64,000 bases of DNA, from the NCBI GenBank assembly GCA_008729055.1, contig SDUX01000008.1, forward strand, positions 4,117,756-4,181,755, written 5' to 3'. The first letter of the stretch is position 1, and every line of letters starts with the position of its first letter. The stretch comes from Pyropia haitanensis (Eukaryota > Rhodophyta > Bangiophyceae > Bangiales > Bangiaceae). Shown here in pieces: positions 31,448 to 42,800 of this stretch. Below the pieces are notes generated by a model. It saw nothing but the letters and a program-made list of their open reading frames with translations. It did no database searches and was not told where the DNA came from. The position numbers were made by a program, and so were the translations under genes.

Positions 31448-33744
31448 TTCTGTTGGGCGAGTCGGGGATTCCCTCCCCGCCCCCGTCGATTCACGCCCCC
31501 GCTGCAACGTGACACGCCCGGCCGGGTCGGTGCTGTGCACCTGCGCGGCCGACTAGAGCGGAGAATTTGGCGGCGCCCGCCGCGCACCGGGGAGCCTGGC
31601 GGCAGCGGCGGCGGCGGGCGGGCGTGGCCATCGCGGCCGCGGGCGACGCAGTGCCACCAGGGGAGGGGCACACCGTGGAGGCGTACGCCGTGTAGGGGCA
31701 CGACGGGCGCGGCGGGCGGGGATGAACGTGGCGGGGGTGCCGCCAGGAGGGGGGCATGGCTGTTGCGGAGCGGCGTTCGCAAGGGCCGCCGTCGGGGCGC
31801 CGCCGGCGGGGCTGCGGCGGCTGGGAGACGGGGGGCGACGTGGAGAGGTAACGGGCGGGGGGGGTGGAGCCGCCCGCCCCGGACGGGGGTGTGTACACTT
31901 TGGGCGCCTCCCCCCCCCCCTCGCTCGTCTCACACGGCCAGCCCCCAGGCAGGGGGTGACTCGGGAGCAGCCGGCGGGTGGCGGCTGGCGTGCCCGAGGC
32001 GGGGTAGGGGATGCCGGGTGCCGGTGCAGCAGCAGGGGGTGGCGCCGGCAAGGGGGAGGCACCGGAGCAGGGGGAGCGACCGCGGGAGGGGGACACGAGT
32101 GGGGGGAGGACCGTCTGGAGGGGCTGTTTGCCCCGGGAGGGATGTCTGGCGAGAGGCGGGGACGGTGCTTGTGGGGAGGGTGGGTGAGCCCGGCGGAGTA
32201 CATGAGGGCGCGGGAAGAGGCGGGGCGAGGGACGAAAGAGGAAGAGACACCGTCTTTACGTACGCGCCCTCCCCTCACGCAACCGTTTCCCCCTCACCTC
32301 CGGTGAGATTCGGTGCGGAGTGAGTGGCGGCGGGGGCTAGCTAGCCGCGCCCTCTGTGTACATGAAAAGGAAAGAAACCGTTTTGTTCTTCCACCCGTCG
32401 CTGTGTACGCGGGGACCCCGACCGGCGGCGCGGGCGACGGACACGGCGACGGTCGGGATGAAGGGGTCGGCACGCCGGGGCGGGGGCACCTGGGAACGCC
32501 TTGCCGCGGTCGAAATTGCTGGCGGGCGACACCGGTCGGACGGTGCGGCCCGAGGCTGTGGTGACGCCTCCCGCCGGCCTTGGTCGTCCACAACTGGGTT
32601 GCCACCTCTTCTTCCGCCGCTCCCACCCCCACGTGAGAGAGAGCAGAAGGCGGAAGCCACAGCATCCGACGACCCGCGCGGGTAACACTGGCCGTCTGTT
32701 GCTGCGCGCGCCGCACGGTAGCGCGGTGGGAGCGGGCGCCGCGGCCCGCCAGCAGCGCGCCGTCCGTGGCCGTGGCGGGTCGGTTGCCTTTGCGCGAGCG
32801 GTTGCTTGCCCAGGGGGGTGTATGGGCCAGGGGGAGGGGGACCGCACCAGCACCAGCGGCCGCCACGGCCGTTGCCACCAACGTACTGTACGCAACGACC
32901 TGGCCCGCCAGGGAGGTGACCATCACCTGGATGTCGGGGTGCTGCGTCCGGTAGTTGTAGAAAAAGACCAGGTTGTACTGCGTCGTCGGCGCACGCGGGT
33001 GCCACCACCGCTGCCGCCGCCGCCGCCGCCGCCGCCGCCGCCCAAAACAGCCAGTGGCCACCAGCCAAGTAGCGGGGGAATGGGTGAGGAGGGGGAACGA
33101 CAAACGGGCGGGCGTTCGCCGCACGCGGCCGCAGGGACAAGCCAAACAAGCCATCCCAGCAAGCGCACCGCCCACCAGCGGGTCACCGCGGGTGAGAAAC
33201 GCGCGCGCCAGGCAGCCGCCCGCAGGGACGTGGCGGCGACGTTGACGGCGTCGGCGCGGGCGCCGCGGCTGACCCCGCCGCGTTGCGAGATGGGCGCCCC
33301 TGCGCGGGTGCCGCCGCGGGCGCTCGCGGTGGCGGCGGCCGCCGCCGCCGCCGCCGCCGCCCGACAGCCGCGGCCACCCGCCATCGGCATCTGCGCTGCC
33401 GCCGCCGTCGCGGCCGTCGCCGTCGCCGCCGTCATCGCGGTCGCGGCCGTCGCCGCCACCGCCGCCGCCCCCCAACGTCCGCCGCCACCGGCAGCGGCGG
33501 CCGCCAGCACGCAGCGTCAACGGCGGCGACGGCGGCGGCGGCGACGCGCGTGCACATTGGCAACGCCGGCGGGGCGCGGCGGGCGGTGCCGGCCGACCGG
33601 CCGGTGGCCAGACCCCCCCGCGTGGACCGCCGCCGCGCCGCGCGGCGGCCGCCGCCGGCCGCGTCGCGGCGGCCGACGCACGGACCGCCGCCGCGCCGAC
33701 GGCGCGCGCCGCGCGGCCGCGTCGATGGGCGGCGGCGGTCGTCT

Positions 33745-33784
<40 letters not shown>

Positions 33785-34253
33785 GATGGCTGCCGCGGGT
33801 GTGGCGTACGCGGCGGCTGCCGCCGCGTCGCGGGCCGCGGCGGGCGGGCGTGGCGCCATGGCGGCGACACGGCTGCGCCACGGGGGGGGGGGGGGAGGGG
33901 GGGGGGGTACGGGCCGCTGGCGAAACGCCCGTGGGAGTGGGGACGATGTCTGGCGGGTGGGTCGGGAGGTGAAGGAGAGGAGACATCACCGAGACAACAC
34001 AGACGGGCGGAAGTGGGGGAGAAATGGGGGGGCGGGGGGGGCACTTCCTCTGGCTGGACTGCGCCCATCGGCCCGCGGTGCGCTTCACCTACCCCCCTAC
34101 GAACGCCGCCTCTGGCTGCAACGCGACGTCATCATCGCCTTTGTAGCATCTCCGCTGCTTTGCGGTCAACTGTGCCTACCATCACGCGTACCCAGATGTG
34201 AGCTCCACGCACATCGACGTTCCCGCGCACCCTTTCCCCGCAGCCGCGTGCGG
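31448..34253. other. Interval between the bZIP gene and petC-like copy; possible minus-strand membrane protein
   Basis: 31448-32300 has no supported gene. On the minus strand between about 33860 and 32780 one frame opens with MAPRPPAAARDAAAAAAYAT. It includes the natural-looking stretch YNLVFFYNYRTQHPDIQVMV followed by TSLAGQVVAYSTLVATAVAA (33000-32870), which has membrane-helix character. Neighbouring frames also contain hydrophobic stretches (RLLGWLVWLVPAAAC), and GCC/GGC repeats at 33000-33050 and 33750-33785 could hide frame breaks. I could not identify a family. The upstream exon or transit peptide of the petC-like gene may also lie here. Confidence 0.25.
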
Positions 34254-34829
34254 ATGGCCCTTCCCTCCGACTCGTCCTGCCCCCTGCCGCCGCCAGCTGC
34301 CGACCCCGGCCGCCGTCGGGTGCTCAACCTGTTGCTGGCGGGTGCCGCCGCGCCCGTCGTCGTTGGCGTTCTCGGCTCGTACGGGGCGTCACTGTCGCCC
34401 CCTCGCGGCCGCCGCGCCGCCGGCGGTGGGGAGCGGGTGGTCGCCACGGATGTCGACGGCTCGCCCGTGACGGTCGCGACGCTGGTGGCCGCGGCGCCCG
34501 CTGACGGGCACCAGACGATGGTGGTTGGCCTGCAAGGCGAGCCGGCCTGATTCACCGGTGCCCCCCCCGACCACGTCGACTACTTTGCGCTCAGCGCCGT
34601 GTGTACGCACATGGGCTACGTCGTGCCGTGGGTTCCCTCTCGCGGCAAGTTCGTGTGCCCGTGCCACGCGAGTGAGTATGACCGGCAGGGGCGGGTGCTG
34701 CGGGGGCCCGCGCCGCTGCCGCGGGCGCTGGAGCACGCGGCGGTCGAGGAGGAGGGAGGGCCTGTGATCCTGTCCTCGTGGAAGGAGAGCGACTTTCGTA
34801 CAGGTAAGGCGCCGTGGTGGTCTTTGTGA
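34254..34829 (+). pseudogene. petC: Cytochrome b6f Rieske iron-sulfur protein (petC) copy with in-frame stop
   Basis: The reading DPGRRRVLNLLLAG, the hydrophobic anchor VVVGVLGSYG, HQTMVVGLQGEPA, CTHMGYVVPW, KFVCPCHASEYDRQGRVLRG and SDFRTGKAPWW follows plastid Rieske proteins from the membrane anchor to the C-terminus. Two lesions lie in one continuous frame. TGA at 34548-34550 interrupts the linker between anchor and soluble domain. Codon 34617-34619 gives Tyr where the first cluster box normally has its second Cys (CTHxGC). The 2Fe-2S ligands (Cys and His in each box) remain, but the conserved disulfide cannot form. Both lesions could be G-to-A changes (TGG to TGA, TGC to TAC). No transit peptide was located; an acceptor-like TTTCCCCGCAG just before the ATG suggests an upstream exon. 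A decaying duplicate fits best; a sequencing error at the stop is possible. Confidence 0.7.
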
Positions 34830-35005
34830 TGGACGCCTGTTGGGGCGCGACGGTCGGTGTGGACGCCCAGCGACTGCCGTTCTTGTTCGTGTGGACTCGA
34901 CTGGTTCAGTAGAGATCGGAGACCAAGTCGCGCCGCGCCAACCCGTTGGTCGCCCCAATAAGCAATGTGTAGGTCGCCCCATTAAGTAGTACATTCTGTA
35001 GAAGA

Positions 35006-35011
35006 AATAAA
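35006..35011 (+). promoter_or_regulatory. AATAAA, possible polyadenylation signal
   Basis: The hexamer AATAAA lies 177 bp after the petC-like stop in an AT-richer stretch that also holds a short tandem duplication of GGTCGCCCCA (about 34948-34985). Whether this organism uses AATAAA is unknown. Confidence 0.25.
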
Positions 35012-35849
35012 GTAAGGTATTTCGATTGCGTGCACCTGAGTTCAACAAGCGACCTGTCATCTTGTATTTGTATAATTGAGCCGTGGCGGCCTGTGCAGTC
35101 GCGCTGGCACGCCTCTCTCGGTCACGCGCGCGCCGTTCGAATGCAGGCGCTGCACCCCAACGCGACGCGGAATCGCCGCTGCGCGCTCGCTGCCCCGCCG
35201 CGGCGGCCACAGCCGCGGCCGCGGTGCATCGCCGGTGGCTGCCTACGAACGTTAGGGACGGCGCATGTCTCCCCTTGTGGCCTTTTTTTTTTTTTTCCGT
35301 CACTCGCGGTTTCTCAGCCGTGTGGCGGGGGTACCTGGGAAGGTGTGGGGAGCTCTCCCATCCCTCGTGTCTGGCAGGCCGATGCCGTTTTATTTCCTCC
35401 TTTTCTGCAAGCCTTTTGTTGTCTCGACGCTTTTTTATTTGTATCGGTGCCTGGTAGCGCGGCAGTTTTGACGGGCTCGGCGACGGTCGGCGCCAGCGCG
35501 GGCGGAGCTCAGTGACACGAAGACAAACTGTATTCGAACCGATTCTCGACGGAGAAGACTCAGATATTCCATTTGGGTAGAATTATTTACCCATTATGTA
35601 TTTAGTGGCACCGCACTTCTCTGGACTCCGAGCAGTGTTGCTGTCAGTTGCCGCGAGGCCCATCGATTGGATCGTCACGCCGGCGATTTGTCTTCGCCGC
35701 AGTCCGATCGCCGTGACAGGCGCGGCGTCATTCTCCGCCATCCGGACGCCGACCGCGCACGCTGTCGGCCGCACTGAGCGGTCGTTGGGCGCGTCCTTCT
35801 CACCCCCCCTTGCCCCTCTCCTCCACCACCCTCCCTTTTTCCCTTTGCC
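35012..35849 (+). promoter_or_regulatory. CCT4 upstream region with pyrimidine tract
   Basis: No gene was seen. The interval contains a T run near 35284-35296 and an AT-rich patch around 35570-35610. It ends in a long C/T-rich tract (about 35800-35847) that leads directly into the CCT4 start, TTTGCCATGGCA. This is the clearest example of the pyrimidine tract found before most starts in the window. Confidence 0.4.
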
Positions 35850-37547
35850 ATGGCACAAGCCAATGGCGCCTCTTCGTCGGCCGCCCCGAAGGGCGCCTCT
35901 GGGCGCCAGGTGGGCGCGTCGGAGAAGTCCAAGGACGTGCGGCTGAACAACATCACCGCCGCCAAGGCGGTGGCCGACGCGGTGCGCACGTCGCTGGGCC
36001 CCCGCGGCATGGACAAGATGATGCAGACGTCGTCTGGTGACGTGCTCATCACCAACGACGGCGCCACCATCCTTGCCAAGATGACCGTCGAGCATCCCGC
36101 CGCCAAGATGCTGGTCCAGCTGTCGCAGGCGCAGGACTCGGTCGCGGGGGACGGTACTACGTCGGTGGTGGTACTGGCCGGCGCGCTGCTGCAGGCATGT
36201 ACGGGCCTGTTGGCCAAGGGAATCCACCCGACGAGCATCTCGGACGCGTTTGCGACCGCGTCCCGCCTCGCCGACGACGTGCTCAAGGGCATGTCCTTCC
36301 CCGTGGAGCTGAGTGACAGGGAAACGCTGATCAAGGCGGCGTCCACGTCGCTCAATTCCAAGGTGGTCAGCCAGTACGCGTCGCTGCTGGCGCCCATGGC
36401 TGTCGACGCGGTGCTCGCCGTGGCGGTGCCACGGCCGCCATCTGGCGCCCTTCCCAGCGCTTTGAGTGTCAATGGCGTTGGCTCCACCCCCGGTGTGAGC
36501 ATTGACGGGGACCTGGTGGTGGATCTCAACAACGTGCGGACGGTGAAGAAGCTGGGCGGCACCATTGATGACACGTCCTTGGTGGATGGCCTGCTCCTGA
36601 CGCAGCGCGCGGCGACGGGGGGCTCGGCGGGGGTGCGGCGGGTCGCCAACGCCAAGGTGGCGCTCTTGCAGTTTTGCCTGTCCCCGCCAAAGACGGACGT
36701 GGAGAACAGCGTTATCGTGCAAGACTACGCGGCGATGGACCGCATCCTACGGGAGGAGCGGCAGTACATTCTGGGCCTGTGCAAGAAGATCAAGGCGTCG
36801 GGCGCCAACGTGTTGCTCATCCAAAAGAGCATCCTGCGCGACGCGGTGACGGAGCTGAGCCTCCACTTCCTCGCCAAGCTCAAGATCATGGTCGTCACGG
36901 ACATTGAGCGCGGGGAGGTGGAGTTTGTGTGCAAGTCTCTCGGCTGCCTGCCGGTTGCGTCCATCGACGCGCTCAAGGCGGACAAGCTTGGCAAGGTAGA
37001 CCTGGTGGAGGAGATCTCTCTCGGCTCGGACAAGGCCGTCCGCTTGTCGGGTGTGACGCTACCAGCGGGCGTGCCCCGCACCGTCTCCCTCCTCGTCCGG
37101 GGCTCTAACAACCTGATGCTCGACGAGGCGGAGCGCTCTCTTCACGACGCCCTGTGCGTGGTGAGGTCACTGGTGCACCGCCGCTTCCTCATCCCCGGCG
37201 GGGGCGCCCCCGAGACGCAGGTGTCGGTGGCGCTGGCCAAGGCGTCCAAGGGCATGTCGGGCATGCAGGCCTATTGCGTCAAGGCGTACGCCGAGGCGCT
37301 TGAGGTGGTCCCGTTTACGCTGTCGGAGAACGCGGGGCTCAACCCGATTGACATTGTGACGGAGCTGCGCCGCCGGCACGCGGCGGGCGAGACGACGGCC
37401 GGCATCAATGTGCGGAAGGGGTCGGTGACGGACATTGCCGAGGAGAATGTGCTGATGCCGCTGCTGGTCATCTCGTCGGCGCTGGGGCTCGCCACCGAGA
37501 GCGTGCGGATGATTCTCAAGATTGACGACATTGTCATGGTGCGGTAA
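35850..37547 (+). CDS. CCT4: T-complex protein 1 subunit delta (CCT4)
   Basis: This is a subunit of the cytosolic group II chaperonin that folds actin, tubulin and other proteins using ATP. The 565-residue ORF is unbroken and the usual length. Features: [18 protein letters not shown] (nucleotide-binding start), [12 protein letters not shown] near residue 68, [18 protein letters not shown] near 100, [80 protein letters not shown], the apical-domain stretch [46 protein letters not shown] and the C-terminal [12 protein letters not shown]. The residues around KLGGTIDD and [12 protein letters not shown] point to the delta subunit over other CCT subunits. The start has a good Kozak context. No intron is needed. 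Codon use is GC-rich but free of low-complexity inserts, unlike its neighbours. Confidence 0.97.
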   Translation: MAQANGASSSAAPKGASGRQVGASEKSKDVRLNNITAAKAVADAVRTSLGPRGMDKMMQTSSGDVLITNDGATILAKMTVEHPAAKMLVQLSQAQDSVAGDGTTSVVVLAGALLQACTGLLAKGIHPTSISDAFATASRLADDVLKGMSFPVELSDRETLIKAASTSLNSKVVSQYASLLAPMAVDAVLAVAVPRPPSGALPSALSVNGVGSTPGVSIDGDLVVDLNNVRTVKKLGGTIDDTSLVDGLLLTQRAATGGSAGVRRVANAKVALLQFCLSPPKTDVENSVIVQDYAAMDRILREERQYILGLCKKIKASGANVLLIQKSILRDAVTELSLHFLAKLKIMVVTDIERGEVEFVCKSLGCLPVASIDALKADKLGKVDLVEEISLGSDKAVRLSGVTLPAGVPRTVSLLVRGSNNLMLDEAERSLHDALCVVRSLVHRRFLIPGGGAPETQVSVALAKASKGMSGMQAYCVKAYAEALEVVPFTLSENAGLNPIDIVTELRRRHAAGETTAGINVRKGSVTDIAEENVLMPLLVISSALGLATESVRMILKIDDIVMVR

Positions 37548-38644
37548 GGGAGGGGTCGGGGTCTTGCGTACGCAGCATGAGGACGCAAGCCGGTGCACCC
37601 CTGGGGAGCTTGAAAAGAAAATCACGGGCCTTTGTACATCCGTTGTCCGACCGTTCTCTCTTCTTACTTGTGGAGTCTCGACAGTCTTCCAAGTGTCAGG
37701 TGGTGAGTGGGCGAGTCTGGGTGAGTGCACGAGTTCTGGGTGGTGAGTGCACGAGCCCGGACGGTGTGTGGATGGACAAAAGCAAGGGGGTGGCCAGCTG
37801 TCGTCCGCCTGACTCACTGGCACCGCCCACGCGGGTTGCCTGGCGGATTCGTCGTATCTCTTACAGCGAGTCAAATTCCACCTTGGTCAGTGATCGTGCC
37901 CACCGCGCGGTGGTGGTCTGGTGCAGGACGCCGCTCGACCAACCCGGCCGTGACGTCACTACCAGGGTGGTCCCACAGACAACGCACAATTTCCACCAGC
38001 CAGAGACGTGTGGCCTAATAGAACGGTCTGGGCCCAGTGTCCTCAGCGGGCGGCGGCGACCATGCCGCGCATCGTGCCTCAGCAATGAAACGACCCTCAT
38101 TGCCGACAATCGGCGTTGCGACACCGACGCCGGCGGCGTGGCGGCCGGCCTCTTCTCACGAGGGTGGCACGAGGCGCGTTGACGTCACGGGCGGGTTGTC
38201 GTCGCGGCGTTGACGGTACATGGGCCGCGATCGCCGCCACCGAAATTCCCAACGGCCGGCCGGGGGGGTGGGGGTGGGGTGAGGCAGACGACCCCCCGCC
38301 ACGCCGCGCGCGGCGTTTATCCCCCCCGCCGCGGCGGCCGCCTGTTGCGGCTGCACCTGCAGTGGCCGCTTTATTCCCTTCCGCTGCCGCTTCCGTTGCC
38401 GTGGCTGCTGCCACCTACTATCGGCGACCGCCGCCGCCGTCGCTGATGCCACTTGGGGTGCAGCGTCGCCCTGTCCACCCTCGCCCGTGAGCGGCTCCCG
38501 GCGTTGCCGTCCGTCTCCTCGATCCCGGCGCCCATTTCCCGCTTCACTCCCGCTTCCTCCCTCTCCGGGATCCCACAGTCCCTTCCCTCCCGGTTTGTGC
38601 GCGCTCACTCCCGCCCCCCCCTCTTTTTTTGGCGGCTCGCCGCC
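37548..38644. other. Interval between CCT4 and the FkbM methyltransferase gene
   Basis: No supported gene. 37560-38100 is moderate in GC and should hold the CCT4 3' UTR. Around 37725-37760 a GAGTGCACGAG-type segment is repeated. 38460-38640 turns C/T-rich toward the next start codon, with CTCTTTTTTTGGCGG just before the ATG. Confidence 0.4.
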
Positions 38645-39874
38645 ATGAACAGTTCCTTGACCAGCGCCGCCGGCTCCCCCCTCCGCTCCCACCGCGGGCG
38701 CACCGTCGCGCTCGCCGCCGCCGCCGTGGGCCTCCTCTTTGTCGGCCTCGTCGTTGCGTTCCCCGCCTCCTTCTCCTCGCCGCTGCGGGCGGTGCGGCTG
38801 TCCGCGGGCGGGGGTGCCGTCGTCGTCGACGGCACCGCCGCGGCCAGCGGCGTCGCGGCCGTGCCGGCGGCCGCGGCGGTGGGCGGCGTTACGGCTGCGC
38901 GCCCCGGCTGGTGCGACGCGCTGCTCGCGTCGCCGCTGCCCGCGGGGGGGGGCGGCTGCCACCCGACGACGGCGGCCAACTGCGGGCCGGGCGTGCCGCC
39001 CCGCTTCTTCGGCCAGTTTGGGCAGGACGCGTGGCTGTACAGCCAGCACTTTCGGCACCTGCGGCGGCCGGGGGTCTTTTTGGATGTGGCGGCCAACGAG
39101 GCCTTTGACATATCAAATACCTATGCGTTTGAGGTACGTTTGGGAAGGTGACTCGGGCTGCGACCGCCGCGGGTGTGCGCTTAGGTAGCAGGGAGTAGGC
39201 CGGACGAGGCCACGCGCTGATTGAGTTGGTTTTGTGGGGGGGGGAGGTGGCTGGTAGTTGTCCACCACCTCTTCAGGCGTGGGTTTAGCATCATCTGACC
39301 GACATGTGCGTGCTGCGCGTCGCTCCCTTCCTCCCCGTGCCGCACCATTGCTTTGTATCTCAATCAGGCGTGCCTCGGTTGGAAAGGCATCTGCGTGGAG
39401 CCCAACACCCGCTACTTGCGCGCCCTCCACACCCACCGCACCTGCGAGCTGGTCCCTCTCTGCCTTGCCGACAAGCCCAAGACCGTGACTTTTATTGACT
39501 ACCTCGGGCTGAGCGGCATCGCCGACACGAACAAGAACCTCAACGGTACCGGCGCGTGGCAGCGGCCCGTTCGGTCGGCGCCGCGCCGCGAAATCGAGTG
39601 CACCACCGCCGCTGCGGTGCTGCGGCGGTCGGGGCTAACGCGGATCGACTTTCTATCGCTGGACGTGGAGGGCGCGGAGCTGTCGGTCCTCCAGGGCATT
39701 GACTGGGACAACACGCGCATCGACGTGATTGCGCTGGAGGAGGAGAGCGCCGACGCGGGGGCGCTCGCGTTTCTCGTTGCCCGCGGCTACAAGCCCGTCT
39801 ATTTCAACCCGGCGCGCAAGGAGGATGTGATCTGCTTCCACCCAGACGTCAAGGTCGGGGTGCCCACCCCATAG
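38645..39874 (+). CDS. FkbM-family methyltransferase, membrane-anchored (two exons)
   Basis: The spliced product is 331 residues. Exon 1 (38645-39133) encodes MNSSLTSAAGSPLRSHRGRT followed by a hydrophobic segment, VALAAAAVGLLFVGLVVAFP, a type II signal anchor. An Ala-rich stem follows, then the family start FFGQFGQDAWLYSQHF, FLDVAANEAFDISNTYAFE. Exon 2 (39368-39874) continues ACLGWKGICVEPNTRYLRAL, then RIDFLSLDVEGAELSVLQGI, and ends KVGVPTP. These match the FkbM methyltransferase fold (SAM-binding LDVxAN, the GWxGxxxEPN motif, and DVEGxE). The family methylates varied substrates, often sugars or lipids. Golgi or ER location is inferred from the anchor. Pairing GVFLDVAANEAFDISNTYAF with ACLGWKG across the splice is exactly what the family shows, which supports the intron. 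Confidence 0.88.
39134..39367 (+). other. Intron in the FkbM methyltransferase gene (234 bp, GT-AG)
   Basis: The donor is GAG|GTACGT and the acceptor TCTCAATCAG|GCG; the intron is phase 0. Removing it joins TYAFE to ACLGWKG in the conserved order. The length is a multiple of three, but the retained sequence contains an in-frame TGA shortly after the donor. Confidence 0.85.
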
Positions 39875-42800
39875 GCCCTGCGCACGCCCAGCGTAGGGGT
39901 CAGCGTGAGATGCGGGAGGGGGGAAGCAACCATAGGGGCACCCGGTTGGGCCACGGTGGACGGGTGCTGCGGGATCACCTGCGGCAGCGGGTGCGGGCAT
40001 TCTTGGAGGGCTTGCGTGTGCGACAGCGCCGGTTCGCGGTTGCTGCGTCGACGCCGCCGCATGTGGCTGCTCGCGTTCTATGCATGAGCACCCGCGCTGA
40101 CGACGCATCGGCCCTGTGTGCGCGCCTTGGTCGACAGGTGGCGCGGGCTGACCTCCTGTCGCAGGCGGTCGGACCGGCGCGTTCCTCACATAGACGACCC
40201 GGCGGGTGCCCACTGTGCGGTTAGCAGCGGTGACGCGACTTCGAGCTACATGGGTAGCGCTCCTTTCTTCGCGGCGCGCACCAGCGCATGGAGCTGGCGC
40301 GGCCGGGTGCCGCGGCTTCTACGGGGTCTGTAACATGACTTTGATGGCGCACGCGCGTATCGCCTGCGGAGGGTGTTTCACCTTCTCTATTTCATCGCGT
40401 CTCTTTTGCTGCACTTGTTTTTCTGTGCCACCGCCATCCTATGTCCTCGGCGCGCCGGGTAGCCCCGCGACCAAACCTCTGAATGGCGCTCCCCCTGCGC
40501 TGTACATGCAACTTTCAACGCTCTTGGCCGGCGGAGCGGCGCTGTGGCGGCGTTCCTTCACGGCGGCGGCGACCTCAACCGGCGAGAGCCGGGCCGAGCA
40601 GTGGGTAGCAGCCGCGCAAGTGAAAGAGGAAGAACACGGTACCGGCGTGCCCATAGCCGTTTTTACGAAGGCACGGCGCGACGGAGACGGCATGAGTGTT
40701 GGCCGCGGCAGCTGCAACACCAGATTTTGCTCGGGGACGAGACGGGTGCCGTAGGGTGCCACCAACTGGGCGGCGCGGGTCACGCTGGGTAAGGGCGGAG
40801 CGCTTTTGGAAGCCCCACCGTCGGCGGCATGCCCTGCCCTTCGATGCAAGGCGGGCTTGCATCCGACGCCCAGCCCCTATTGCGGGGGACTCCAACCGCC
40901 CCCTGTTGATGCATCTCAGGTGGCCGTAACGAACTGTCCGAGTGTTCCTGACACCGCCCCCTGCCCCTCCCCCCTCCGAACCTTCTCGGCAGCGGCGTAC
41001 CGTTTGCCGGGCAGCACCTCCCCGGCCCGTGGATCCGGCCTGTCGGGCAGCAACCGAACGACGACGCGCTGCTTGTGCGGCCAGTCAGGTTCGACATTGC
41101 TCACTTGGGAAGAGGTGGAAAGAATGTGCGAGCCGTCAGTCTCTTGGTGATTGCGTCGAGCCTTAGCGCCGCGAGCCCCTATGCCACGCGTCGCGGTCGG
41201 GGGGCGGGCCAAGGCGACCGAGGAGCGGATGCCGGCGGCTTGGGGCCAGCCGCCCGCATCGGGAGCGGCCATTGTCGTCGGCAGGCGTTTGTCGTAACAG
41301 ACCGGGTTCTGACCCACTCCTCGCCTACGGACAGCTGCTCTGCGCAAGCGGGGCAGTCGGGCGGGTGGGTGATTGGGCGCCAACCCTACGGTGGTCCGGC
41401 AGGCGCGCGCTGGGGCAAATCGGGCGGGCTGGCGCCTGGCGGTGGCCACCCCTACGGAACATAGGACGAAGGTGCGCGTCGACCAGGAGCTCTTGACAAA
41501 ATCCTGCCTGTCTGACTTTGGCCCGTGTGCACCAATCAGCCGCGCTGGCATCCGACACAGGGGCCCGTCAGCGCGGTGTCCCGTGCCTTCCCTTGCTGAC
41601 GCTGCGGGCGGGCCCTGTAGCCGAGAACGCTGTCAAGATGGAAGCCCCGTCCGGCAATACGACACCAAAATACAGGCAGCCGGGCGACACGTAAGCCGAG
41701 TCAGACACACCATGTGAACAACTGGACGGGGGGGCTACGGTGGCGGTCGGCCACGGCCAAATCGGGTCGCCAGCCCCAGACACAGCCGCCCCCCCAGCCC
41801 GGTTGACAGCCGACACAGCCGATGGAATGGGGTCGCCACGCGCCGTCTTGTCGTCCTGGACAGGCACGGCTTCCTTCCCCCCCCCCACCCGCCCCCATCC
41901 CGTTCTATTGCCCTTTTTTAACGCAATAGATGCGTGTAAGGGGGTGCTGTGCCCTGCCACGTCTCGCAACCGTTGCAGTGTTTGTCTGCAGCCCCCCTGA
42001 TGAGGCATCCCGCCGGTCGAGGATGCGGCATTCGCGGTGCCGGCCCTACGACCAGCGGTCGCCCGTCACAGACCACCGTCGGCCGCCGGTGGCACGGGCG
42101 GCCGGCCCGCTTGGCATCAGGCAGACCCGCGTGGCGGGACGAGGCTCGTTGGCCAAAGTCGCAGCCTCGCGCGCAGGGCTGGGGGTAAGCAAGGCAGCTG
42201 GCTGCAGGCACGGCTCGTAGCCCGAATCTCCCCCCCAGTCCCCATCGAGAGTGTGAAAGAGAGAGCCCACTGTGCAGGCTCCCCTATGCGCAGCCGCTGA
42301 TGGGCGGGATACAAACATGCGTGCGGCGGGTGTCCGCTCCTCCCACTCCTCCTCGTTAGGCGTGATCCGGGTGTCGCGTCGTCCGACGGCAGCCGACAGG
42401 GCCTCTCGCTGGCAAGGGGGGGGGGGGGAGTGAGGTGGGCGACAGAGCTCGCTGTCGGGCCGCGTGCGGTGGCAAACACTCAGGACCGGTGCGGCACCCC
42501 CCCCTACCAGAGCAGACGGTCACACGTCGTGAAACAGCCGCCCGACCCCCAAGTGGCTTCGCCGTTGTTTGTGGGACCCAGCGGGCAGTATGGCCACGTT
42601 CAGCACCACCCCACAGCAATGGCCGCGGTGGCGGGCTCCGTTCGCGTCCTTTTGCAAACCGGCGGCGGCCTGGGGGAATGATGGCCTCGGCTCCCGACAC
42701 TCCCGTGGTCCCTGCTGGGGTGGGGCGTGGCGACCGCGCGCGCTCCCCGCCGCGTGTCCAGATTTGGCTCTCTGCCGGTGGGACTACGGCATTCTGGCTA

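Noticed and set aside
34548..34550. In-frame TGA as a selenocysteine codon in the Rieske protein
   Set aside because: No Rieske family member uses Sec at this linker position and no downstream stem resembling a SECIS element was recognised; a nonsense lesion or sequencing error is simpler.
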